This document shows, piece after piece, positions 10,350-18,970 of a stretch of DNA of 33,807 bases (positions are counted from its first letter, which is position 1; every line of letters begins with the position of its first letter). The notes beneath the pieces are model-generated. The model made no database searches. It saw only the letters and a list, made by a program, of their open reading frames with translations, and had not been told where the DNA came from. The stretch spans positions 1 to 33,807 of the forward strand of contig JAEOSD010000010.1 in NCBI GenBank assembly GCA_016840545.1, given 5' to 3'. The stretch comes from Promethearchaeota archaeon (GTDB taxonomy: Archaea; Asgardarchaeota; Lokiarchaeia; Sigyniarchaeales; SOKP01). A program made the translations under genes and the position numbers.

Positions 10350-11006
10350 ATGACGCGGAAAAACAAACTTCCAGAATTTCCAAATTCTTATTTAGGTGAA
10401 AAATCCTATGAATATGACAATTCAAAATGGATGGAAAGAAATCAAAAAAAAACTACATTGTTATGTTTGCAATATTTATTTGATGAAAAATTGGACAATG
10501 TAGGAAAAAAAGATGTTTTGGACAAAAAGCCTTATTTGGTTCTTGACTTAGGGTGTGGAACTGGTTTTTCTTCTGAAATATTAATAGACTCAGGTTTAAA
10601 AGTTATTGGTGTAGATCTTTTGTTTGACATGCTTATAAAAGCTAAATCCAAAATATCTCACCTAGAAAATGGTTCGAATCTATATTTTATTCTTGCGGAT
10701 ATGAAATATTTACCGATAAGGTCTAAATCAATTAATCATATAATTTCTATTTCAGCATACAATTTCATATTGCATGAAAAAAAAGATTATAAAGACAGAA
10801 ACAAAACTGTAAATAATACAGCTAAATCTTTAAAAAGAATATTAAAATCAAATGGAAGGATGATTATTGAATTCTACCCAAACAATGAGGAAGAATTGAA
10901 TCTTTTCAGGTCTTCATTTACTGATAATGGGTTTAATGGATTTATGATTAAGCAGAATCCAAAACAGATGAGGGGTCAAACTTTTCTATTATTAAAGAGC
11001 TGGTGA
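10350..11006 (+). CDS. Bud23/WBSCR22-like class I SAM-dependent methyltransferase
   Basis: LDLGCGTGFSSEIL...GVDLLFDML; ISISAYNFIL; C-terminal RMIIEFYPNNEEEL...GFNGFMIKQNP resembles the Bud23 'YPEN...GF.GG...PN' tail. Confidence 0.75.
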   Translation: MTRKNKLPEFPNSYLGEKSYEYDNSKWMERNQKKTTLLCLQYLFDEKLDNVGKKDVLDKKPYLVLDLGCGTGFSSEILIDSGLKVIGVDLLFDMLIKAKSKISHLENGSNLYFILADMKYLPIRSKSINHIISISAYNFILHEKKDYKDRNKTVNNTAKSLKRILKSNGRMIIEFYPNNEEELNLFRSSFTDNGFNGFMIKQNPKQMRGQTFLLLKSW

Positions 11007-11012
11007 TATATC

Positions 11013-12155
11013 ATAGGAGAATGCAAATTCTGTGGAAAGAAAGATAAATTAATTTCAGAAATACTTCAAGTATGTAGGAATTGTATTTTAAATAAAAACT
11101 GGGAAAGCATTAAATTCCATATCTTATCAGTTCATACTCAAGTGAGAAAACTCGTTGGTTTGCCTGCAAAACCTCCCAAAGCAGAAGGTTTAGATATTCA
11201 ATTGAAATGTAATTATTGTATTAACGAGTGCATTTTATCTAAAGATGATATGAGCTATTGTGGGTTAAGAAATATTTCAAAGAAAGAAACAGGCGAATTA
11301 CCATTTCCTTCTAGATCCAAAGGATACATTCATGGATACATTGATGCGAATCCCACAAATTGCTGTAATGCATGGTTCTGTCCAGCAGGTACTTCACGGG
11401 GATATCCAGATTTTTCTGATTACAATGAACCGGAATTTGGCACTTATTCATATGCAGCATTTTTATATGGTTGCTCGTTTTCGTGTCTCTTCTGTCAAAA
11501 TTGGTCTCATAAAAATTTTTCTAAGAGAAATCTGTTAGAAGCTGATACCTTAGCAAACCAAATAGTAAAAAATAAAAAAATTACTTGTTTATGTTATTTT
11601 GGAGGAACACCCGAAGCGCAATTACCATTTACTATAAGCTTGGCAGAATTAATATTAAAGAAAATCGAAAAGCAGGATCCTAAAAGGATAATGCGTATAT
11701 GTTGGGAATGGAATGGAAGTGGAAGACAAGATTTAGTAGAAAAATGCATGAGAATCGCAATAAAAACGGGCGGAAATATAAAATTTGATTTAAAAAGCTT
11801 TGATGAGAAATTAAATTTAGCATTATGTGGTATCAGTAATACCAGAACTCTTGAAAATTTCAAATTTTTGGCTAAAAATTATTTTGGAACCCGAGGAGAT
11901 GATATGCCAGAATTAAGCGGTTGTACATTAATGGTTCCAGGTTATGTCAACCATGAAGAAGTTGAGTTAATAGCAAATTTTATAAGTGAGATAAATCCTG
12001 AGATTCCCTACAGCCTTTTAGTGTTTCATGGTGATTATCAAATGCGAGATTTACCAATAACGCCAAGAGATCAAGCACTTAAATCTTTGAAAGTTGCTCA
12101 AAAATATCTAAATAATGTGAACTTAGGTAATAAGTTCCTTTTAGAATTTACTTAA
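11013..12155 (+). CDS. Radical SAM protein (PflA-like) with N-terminal zinc ribbon; start extended upstream of the tool's GTG call at 11142
   Basis: Radical SAM CSFSCLFC; open frame 11007-11141 encodes YIIGECKFCGKKDKLISEILQVCRNCILN (CxxC-x13-CxxC); start codon non-canonical (ATA proposed). Confidence 0.7.
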   Translation: MGECKFCGKKDKLISEILQVCRNCILNKNWESIKFHILSVHTQVRKLVGLPAKPPKAEGLDIQLKCNYCINECILSKDDMSYCGLRNISKKETGELPFPSRSKGYIHGYIDANPTNCCNAWFCPAGTSRGYPDFSDYNEPEFGTYSYAAFLYGCSFSCLFCQNWSHKNFSKRNLLEADTLANQIVKNKKITCLCYFGGTPEAQLPFTISLAELILKKIEKQDPKRIMRICWEWNGSGRQDLVEKCMRIAIKTGGNIKFDLKSFDEKLNLALCGISNTRTLENFKFLAKNYFGTRGDDMPELSGCTLMVPGYVNHEEVELIANFISEINPEIPYSLLVFHGDYQMRDLPITPRDQALKSLKVAQKYLNNVNLGNKFLLEFT

Positions 12156-12276
12156 TTTTTAATGAATTAATTTTTAAGTTTTATATGATAAAATATTTAT
12201 TTTACAAACAATTATCGTTCATACGATTACTAATTAGAATTAAAATAATCATTAATCTAAAGGAGAACTGGGTAAA

Positions 12277-12582
12277 GTGCAGAAAGCTAGGATCCGCTTG
12301 AGTTCCACTACTCTAGAATCACTAAATTCAGTATGTGAACAAATTGAGAGTGTATGTAAAAACCAGGGAATAAAAAAACACGGCCCAATCCCATTACCTA
12401 CTAAACACTTGAAAGTTCCAGTCATGAAAAATGTTTCCGGTCAAGGCACACTCCATTGGGCTAAATATGAAATGCGGATTCATAAAAGATTATTTGAAAT
12501 TATTGCTAATGAACGAAGTATGCATTTAATTATGAAAATACAAATCCCTGAATCAGTTCTAGTTGAAATAGAGCTAATGTGA
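12277..12582 (+). CDS. rps10: 30S ribosomal protein S10 (uS10), GTG start
   Basis: MQKARIRLSSTTLESL...GPIPLPTKHLKVP...WAKYEMRIHKRL; upstream AAGGAGAA. Confidence 0.93.
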   Translation: MQKARIRLSSTTLESLNSVCEQIESVCKNQGIKKHGPIPLPTKHLKVPVMKNVSGQGTLHWAKYEMRIHKRLFEIIANERSMHLIMKIQIPESVLVEIELM

Positions 12583-12714
12583 ATTTCTTTTTCTATTTTT
12601 TATATTGTTGATTTCTAATTTTATCTGTTTATCTTCTTAAATATTACATCATTGGTAATACGGTCAGTCTGTCGAATATTATTTAAGTTTCCAAAGTTAT
12701 TCGAATTATAGTAC

Positions 12715-12909
12715 ATGGACGATAGAAGTATAGTTGAGATAAAGGACATCGGGAATAAAAACTTAATTCTATTTTTTCTGATAACTTACTCGTTTTCTTG
12801 GTTATTTTGGTTGCCTAGCGTATTAACTTCCTTATTATTTTCTACACAAGTAGTATTATATACTCCTAAAAAAGAGAAAAAATCTCTTATTATTAAGGAT
12901 TTGATTTAA
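12715..12909 (+). pseudogene. Possible remnant of a CPBP/CAAX-protease-like membrane protein
   Basis: LILFFLITYSFSWLFWLPSVLTS resembles the CPBP N-terminal TM; protein ends after 64 aa with no catalytic motifs. Confidence 0.4.
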
Positions 12910-12995
12910 GCAACTATATTTAAATCAATTAATTATTATAACTTAAATAAGTATTTTAGCGTTAATTTGTAAATTTATTCTCAAAATGGGTTATA

Positions 12996-13718
12996 ATGGC
13001 AGACTTTCATACTAAGACTTTTTACGGACAAAAATCGAGTATAATTATAACAAGTCCAGCTAAAACGGTTCCTTATATCTTTATAAGCTGTATAAATAGA
13101 AAAGATGATGGGACTTGGGAAATCCCAAGCAAGAGTGAAGGTAAAACAGTAAAGATTTCAATTGAAGAGATTATCTGCTTTTTGGAAGTACTTAGAAGAA
13201 AAAGTGCTAACTGGAGAGGGTATCATGTCTTTAGAGAGCGAAAAACTGAAATCTACGTGGGGTGGGAAGATGAATCGCGTCAAGTGCTTAAAATTAAAAT
13301 TGGTAATTACACAAAAAAACTACGATTTCCAAATATAAATTTCATGACGCTATTATTAGAACATTTATTACAAGAAAAAATTGAGTTCGCAACAAGCGGT
13401 CCGTTCGAATCTAAAAAGAAAGAAGAGAAAGTTGATGAAGAAACAGAATATAGTTTATTTTCAGAGCATATAACCGCTAGAGATGGATTACAGGTTGTTG
13501 AAACCACTGAATTTGGGGTTTCTGTTGATACAGTAGAAGTGAAAGCAAAAGTAAAAGTAGAAAGTCCAAAAGCGCTCTTAATTATGCTAGATACTGGAGA
13601 AGAGTTTTGGATTCCTAAATCCACAATTCATTCTTTATATGCTGTAGATGACAAGGACACATATCAAAATTTTGTAGTAGATAAGTGGATTATTGAAAGA
13701 AACAAGATCATAAGATAA
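12996..13718 (+). CDS. Two-domain hypothetical protein
   Basis: 240 aa with charged linker (ESKKKEEKVDEETEY) between N-terminal alpha/beta and C-terminal beta domain (KALLIMLDTGEEFWIPKS). Confidence 0.6.
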   Translation: MADFHTKTFYGQKSSIIITSPAKTVPYIFISCINRKDDGTWEIPSKSEGKTVKISIEEIICFLEVLRRKSANWRGYHVFRERKTEIYVGWEDESRQVLKIKIGNYTKKLRFPNINFMTLLLEHLLQEKIEFATSGPFESKKKEEKVDEETEYSLFSEHITARDGLQVVETTEFGVSVDTVEVKAKVKVESPKALLIMLDTGEEFWIPKSTIHSLYAVDDKDTYQNFVVDKWIIERNKIIR

Positions 13719-13811
13719 TGGCTTCAAATACCTTAAAACTATATTGAAAATCAATAAATAAGGTAAATGTTAATTTTTTTCTCAAATTTAGTTTAATAAT
13801 TATAGATTTTT

Positions 13812-14651
13812 ATGATTTCTATGGAATTCACTATTGTTTATTTAAAACAGCTTGCTTTAAAAGTTTATGACGCGGTACATCCACTTCTGGGTCGAAAAGA
13901 GGCATCAGTAAAATCTGAGAGAGGGGCAGGAGGGGATATGACAATGTACATTGATCAGGTTGCTGAAGAAATAATTATTCAGTCTCTAACAAAAGATAAG
14001 GTAAATTGTTTATTAATTAGTGAAGAAATTGGAGAGAAATACATTGGAAATGAACATCAAGCAAAAACAAATCAGCAGGTACTTATAATTGATCCCCTTG
14101 ATGGGTCAAATAATGCTGTAAGAGGTGTTCCCTATTGTTCTGTATCCATAGCATACGCAATTGGGAACAAAATGAATGATATAATAAGAGCAGTAGTTCT
14201 TAATCTAAATACAAGAGAGATATATTGGGCTGAAAAAGGAAAAGGAGCTTATTTTAATAGTGCACAGATTCATGTTTCTGATTTGGATATTACACAAAAG
14301 TGTTTTTTTGAATTAAACCTTCCGATGAAAAATTTAATGAAAAGCTTAAAGGAACTAGCTTCATTAATAAGAAGATTTTATCGAATCAGAATCTTAGGAA
14401 GCACTGCTTTAACTTTATGTCAAATAGCAAGTGGCAGCATGGAAGCCTTTATTAATTTGAGAGAAACTAACCGACTAGTAGATGTAGCTGCAGGTTTTTT
14501 AATATTAAAAGAAGCGGGAGGTAAAATCTTTTCTTTAGATGGAGAAGAAATTAATAAAGATTTATCAATAGAAGTAAAATTTCCATTTATTGCGTGTAAT
14601 GTCAAATTAGAATCGTTTCTAAAAAACGAATTAACCCTAAGAGAGTATTAA
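13812..14651 (+). CDS. Inositol monophosphatase / archaeal FBPase family phosphatase
   Basis: IIDPLDGSNNAVRGVPYCSVSIAY metal site; LVDVAAGFLILKEAGG. Confidence 0.9.
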   Translation: MISMEFTIVYLKQLALKVYDAVHPLLGRKEASVKSERGAGGDMTMYIDQVAEEIIIQSLTKDKVNCLLISEEIGEKYIGNEHQAKTNQQVLIIDPLDGSNNAVRGVPYCSVSIAYAIGNKMNDIIRAVVLNLNTREIYWAEKGKGAYFNSAQIHVSDLDITQKCFFELNLPMKNLMKSLKELASLIRRFYRIRILGSTALTLCQIASGSMEAFINLRETNRLVDVAAGFLILKEAGGKIFSLDGEEINKDLSIEVKFPFIACNVKLESFLKNELTLREY

Positions 14652-14759
14652 TTTGATTTTTTAAGCTTAGTAGAAAAAATAATTTTTATACAAGTACGTC
14701 CTATTTTTTATTAATCCTAGAAATTATGAGATCCGAAATTTTGTCATTATCTCAAATAA

Positions 14760-16298
14760 ATGCAGTTTTCAAAGAATAAGAAATTAAATAAGGCAGAACT
14801 ACTTAAAAATGAGGGAAAGTACAAGGAAGCCCTCCAACTATTAAATAATCTTGAGGAAAAGGCTAATCTTCCTCCTCAAGAAAAACTTGCCTGCCAACTC
14901 CTCAAGAGCACATGTTTAAATAGATTGGGACAAGATGAAGATGCCCTCAAGCTTGCTAAACAAGTATATCAAGAGAGCAAAAGAATGGGAAATCTTCTCC
15001 TATCCTTTGACGCATCTATTGAAATAGCTGAAGCATTACTTTTTCTTGGAAAATTAGATAAAAGCTTTGAAATAATTGATAGAAGCGAAAGTCTGCTCAA
15101 ACTTATTACTCAAGAACCGTCAAAAGAGCTGATGCGAAGGAAGGCATCTATTGCATACCTTAAAGGTTTTTTTCACTCGGAAAAAGGTGAATTAGATTTA
15201 TCCCTACAATTCTTGAAGCAATCTTTAAAGTTGCAAGAAGGATTGGGCTACAAACAAGATATCGCTCGGTCTCTTACTCAACTTGGAATTATTTATCTAT
15301 TTAAGGGTGAATTTGAACGAGCTCATGGATATTATGAGAGGGGGTTAATACTTGAAGAAAATGGTTTTAACAGGAATATACCCCATCTTTATATCGGTAT
15401 TCAGATCACTTCATCGTATAACGGAGAGTTGGAAGCAGCTTTGGAATGTATTAAGCGAGGTTTGGCTTTTGCCGAGGAGTTAAATGATAAATACTTAATT
15501 CCAATGTTTCTTAATAATATGGGACTTACCTATTACCAACAGAATGATTTAATTCGTGCATTTGATTGTATTGAGAGAAGTCTGATCGGTTTTGAGAAGA
15601 TAAATAACATTGGGATGATTATTACCGTTCTAGACTCTCTGATTGAATTAGCTATCCATATGAACTCTTATGAACAAGCCCAACGATATTTTAATCGTAT
15701 GAAATTGTATATAGATCAAGAAAAAAGCAAGCTAAATGATGCTATTTATCGTATGGACGAAATACTGATGTTAAAAATTAGTCCTAAAGCGAATGATCGA
15801 GTAAAAGCTAAAAAATTATTTCTGCAGTTTGTTGAAGAAGAAATCGTTTGGTGGGACATTAGAATTCATGTTCTTCTTCACCTTTGTGATATACTCTTAA
15901 TTGAACTACGTGAATCTAATGATCTGAAAGTAGTGGACGAATTACAATACTATATTACCCAAATATTGGATATTGTTGAGAATCAAAACATTTATTGGTA
16001 TTTAGCTGAAATTTATTTATTCCAGTCAAAAATGTTTTTATTAATCTTGGATTTAAAAAAAGCCCAACGATCTTTGACTCAAGCCCAGCACATATGCGAA
16101 AAATGTGGATTTAGCAGATTGGGCATAAGAGTTTCTAATGAGCAAGAGGAATTGGCTAAACAATTAAGTAGATGGGAAGATTTAAAACAATCAAGAATTA
16201 CTATTGATAAACGTATGGACTTTGCCCGGTTGGATGAGCAATTGCTGCGAATGTTCCAATTACGTTTCTTTTTGAAAAAACAGATTTCTACACAATAA
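14760..16298 (+). CDS. TPR repeat protein (paralogue of 25225..26766)
   Basis: Repeated helical pairs e.g. ALECIKRGLAFAEELNDKYLIPMFLNNMGLTYYQQNDLIRAFDCIERSL. Confidence 0.85.
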   Translation: MQFSKNKKLNKAELLKNEGKYKEALQLLNNLEEKANLPPQEKLACQLLKSTCLNRLGQDEDALKLAKQVYQESKRMGNLLLSFDASIEIAEALLFLGKLDKSFEIIDRSESLLKLITQEPSKELMRRKASIAYLKGFFHSEKGELDLSLQFLKQSLKLQEGLGYKQDIARSLTQLGIIYLFKGEFERAHGYYERGLILEENGFNRNIPHLYIGIQITSSYNGELEAALECIKRGLAFAEELNDKYLIPMFLNNMGLTYYQQNDLIRAFDCIERSLIGFEKINNIGMIITVLDSLIELAIHMNSYEQAQRYFNRMKLYIDQEKSKLNDAIYRMDEILMLKISPKANDRVKAKKLFLQFVEEEIVWWDIRIHVLLHLCDILLIELRESNDLKVVDELQYYITQILDIVENQNIYWYLAEIYLFQSKMFLLILDLKKAQRSLTQAQHICEKCGFSRLGIRVSNEQEELAKQLSRWEDLKQSRITIDKRMDFARLDEQLLRMFQLRFFLKKQISTQ

Positions 16299-16424
16299 AA
16301 TTTTTTCAAATTCTCGATTGATATTAATTATGAAAGAGATTCAATAGAAATTACTAATTAATCGCTAATTATTTGAACTTTAGAAGTTTAGAGTAAAATT
16401 TAATAATAAAAAAAAAGAATATAT

Positions 16425-16486
16425 AGGAAGATAGTTGGTTTAGGTGTGGTTAATTGAGAAGCCATTTATCTAAACTCATTCCTCCC
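16425..16486 (-). repeat. Hairpin element copy A, followed on the minus strand by a T-run (A9 at 16408-16416)
   Basis: TTGGTTTAGGTGTGGT..GAGAAGCCA...CTAAAC core shared with copies B and C; outer stem AGGAA/TTCCT. Confidence 0.75.
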
Positions 16487-16541
16487 ATTTGTAAATTTTT
16501 AGTTAATTTTTCAATTATCCATTGCTATTATGGAATCAATA

Positions 16542-17891
16542 TTAATACCACCATGGTGGCAGATCCCATATGTGATTATCGGTACCCTCATCTAATACTG
16601 TGTTGGCTGTATTTCGCCCAATAACATAGCAATTACTGCTTCCAGGTCCAAGCCAGATGGGAGCCATGTCAGCTTGGAAATTGGTCATATCGTTTCCTAT
16701 CATAAACCAATTAGTACATGGAGCCCATAAACCGGGCCAGTCATCTATTCCGATACAGATTCCTGCTAACCCTAGACCTGTAAATTCATTACATATGACT
16801 TGAACATCATGTACCCAAAATCCATATATCCCAGCAAAACTATCCTCTTCCATGATTATATCGTTGTGATAAATCTTTGCTTTAATTGTGGTATCCCGTT
16901 CATAAAATAAGGTATCAAAATCCATTATTTCAATACCAGCGACTAGTGCTTGGATAGTATTATGCCTAATTCGATACGAGCCAAGTTGCTGATAAACATC
17001 AGGCTCTACTCCAATAAGGGGAATATCTCCATGCAAGATAAATACTCCCTCAACGCAGGAAGAAAGTTCATTATAGGAAAATTCTAAAATGGAACCAAAA
17101 TTATCAATTAATTGTATACCGACTGAAACAGAATTAAGCTTATTGTTTATGAAGCTTAATTTTCCATCTAATAAACCAGCTACCACAAAACTCGTCATAG
17201 TATCTTCAAATGAACAAGAAATTATTCTATGTTTCCCATATACTGGATCAGCAGAAATCATGAAACCACCAGGCTCATTAAGATATTCTCGACCACCAAT
17301 AACATTGCCCTGAGCATTACCGTTATGCCCTTTAAACTTAACAGATTTAAATAGTGAGTTTGAGTGCCCTGCTATTCTTACTATATTACTAACCGCAGTA
17401 GATGTCTCATAAAATGTTTGCCAGGGATAAGCTGGATCGAGTGCCGTGATTTCAAAGGTCAAATCACAAATCTTAATATCACAGTCTTCAAAAAGAAACC
17501 AAATAGAGAAAGGATAAAGAGTAGACGGATCCTCAGGATCAGTTTGGATTAGTTCTATCCCCGCGAGACTCGGATTCAATCCACGTAAAGTATCAATTTT
17601 AGTTAAATCCATACCTGCTCCTTTAAATACACCATTAAAGTTCTGAACGATAATATTATTCGCATAAAATTGTCCAGCAGTAAGTTGGACTATACATCCC
17701 TGTCCTGTTGCGATAGCATCATTGAATGCAGCCTGGATGTTGGCAGTATCATCTCCACCAGAAGGAGACACAAGAAAAGTTTTTGGCCGGGACCACGTAC
17801 TTGCAGGTTGAACTACAAAAGCTAGGAATCCTAATGTAACTCCTAATGTCATTAGTACTAGAATAAAAGTTGATTTTGTACTTTTTTTCAT
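16542..17891 (-). CDS. Secreted right-handed parallel beta-helix protein
   Basis: Signal peptide MKKSTKSTFILVLMTLGVTLGFLAFVVQPAS; pectate-lyase-like repeats; paralogue of 18971..20368. Confidence 0.8.
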   Translation of the reverse strand: MKKSTKSTFILVLMTLGVTLGFLAFVVQPASTWSRPKTFLVSPSGGDDTANIQAAFNDAIATGQGCIVQLTAGQFYANNIIVQNFNGVFKGAGMDLTKIDTLRGLNPSLAGIELIQTDPEDPSTLYPFSIWFLFEDCDIKICDLTFEITALDPAYPWQTFYETSTAVSNIVRIAGHSNSLFKSVKFKGHNGNAQGNVIGGREYLNEPGGFMISADPVYGKHRIISCSFEDTMTSFVVAGLLDGKLSFINNKLNSVSVGIQLIDNFGSILEFSYNELSSCVEGVFILHGDIPLIGVEPDVYQQLGSYRIRHNTIQALVAGIEIMDFDTLFYERDTTIKAKIYHNDIIMEEDSFAGIYGFWVHDVQVICNEFTGLGLAGICIGIDDWPGLWAPCTNWFMIGNDMTNFQADMAPIWLGPGSSNCYVIGRNTANTVLDEGTDNHIWDLPPWWY

Positions 17892-17937
17892 ATTTTTCGC
17901 ACTTTTTTTTCTATTATTTTATAAATTATACAACACT

Positions 17938-18000
17938 TTAGTTGCATTGATTTAAATATTATGCAACGGGTTAGTTGCATTAATTAAAAAATATGCAACG
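17938..18000. promoter_or_regulatory. Double palindromic operator in divergent promoter region
   Basis: GTTGCAT-N13-ATGCAAC (17941-17967) and GTTGCAT-N12-ATGCAAC (17974-17999), 33 bp apart; TATA-like CATATATAAATC just downstream. Confidence 0.75.
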
Positions 18001-18159
18001 ATCCATATATAAATCTTATGATCAAAAATTAAATTATAAATATTCATTTTATAAGAAAGAATAAATATAAGGCCGTACAATTTGTTATTAAGGAACAGAA
18101 ATATTTTTATTCATAAAGGAAAGAAAAAAAGAAAAAATCAGATAAAGGATGGGTAGGTA

Positions 18160-18864
18160 ATGTCGATAAAAAAAGAAATAAAAACTTTTTTTCCAAGTAC
18201 AGAGGAATCTTGGGAAGAATTAATAGATAAACACCCCTTACGGTATGATGTTTGGATGATTCTACAAATTTATCATGAGAAACACGTATCTGACATAGCT
18301 AAATTAACAAAAAGAAACAAATCTACGCTATCAAGAGTTTTACGAAGTATGGAGGAAGATGGGCTCGTACTCTCGAGGAAAGAAAATTTATTAAAAGAAG
18401 GAAAGATTCCTGCAAAATATTATCGTATTAATCCTGAAATTCAGGAGGAGGTGCCAGATTTTGAGGATATACTTTCTTCGAATGATCCCCAAAAACTTCT
18501 AAACTTCTATGAATATGAGCTTACAAATTATCAGAAGGCAATTTATAATGGCAAAAAATTACTCGATTATTTAAATCCTTTATTAAATCACTTGAAGGAT
18601 AATTTGGATGATATTGAAGAAGCTAAACAGATATATGCTAAGTATTGGTTAAATATATCACGACCGTGGTTTAATCTCATATATTTAGATGAAGAATGCT
18701 ATGAAAAATTTTTCGATATACGGTTAGAATATATGCTAAAGTTAGAAAAGCTTGCAAGGGAACATAAATTGGATACCAATAGCGCATTCATTTATTTCGA
18801 TTTTTCATTACCGCTAAAATCTATATTTGAATTGAAAAAACAAGAAAAACAAAAATATGAATAA
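18160..18864 (+). CDS. Winged-HTH transcriptional regulator with novel C-terminal helical domain
   Basis: LRYDVWMILQIYHEKHVSDIAKLTKRNKSTLSRVLRSMEEDGLVLSRK; C-terminal domain shared with 21553..22317. Confidence 0.85.
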   Translation: MSIKKEIKTFFPSTEESWEELIDKHPLRYDVWMILQIYHEKHVSDIAKLTKRNKSTLSRVLRSMEEDGLVLSRKENLLKEGKIPAKYYRINPEIQEEVPDFEDILSSNDPQKLLNFYEYELTNYQKAIYNGKKLLDYLNPLLNHLKDNLDDIEEAKQIYAKYWLNISRPWFNLIYLDEECYEKFFDIRLEYMLKLEKLAREHKLDTNSAFIYFDFSLPLKSIFELKKQEKQKYE

Positions 18865-18897
18865 CAAAATTTAAAAATAAGAAAAAAGTAATATAGA

Positions 18898-18960
18898 ATG
18901 GAGGATAATTGGTTTAGGTGTGGTCATTCGAGAAGCCATTTTTCTAAACTGAGTCCTCCT
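18898..18960 (-). repeat. Hairpin element copy B
   Basis: ATGGAGGATAATTGGTTTAGGTGTGGTCATTCGAGAAGCCATTTTTCTAAACTGAGTCCTCC; nested stems GGAGGA/TCCTCC and GTTTAG/CTAAAC; A6 run on upstream plus side (T-run on minus). Confidence 0.8.
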
Positions 18961-18970
18961 TTTTCCATAT

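Noticed and set aside
10660-10690. GGTTCGAATC T-arm-like string
   Set aside because: Inside the Bud23-like CDS with no cloverleaf around it
17938-18000. Possible short CRISPR-like array
   Set aside because: Only two palindromic units about 33 bp apart with AT-rich spacers in a divergent promoter; an operator is far more likely, and no cas genes are present
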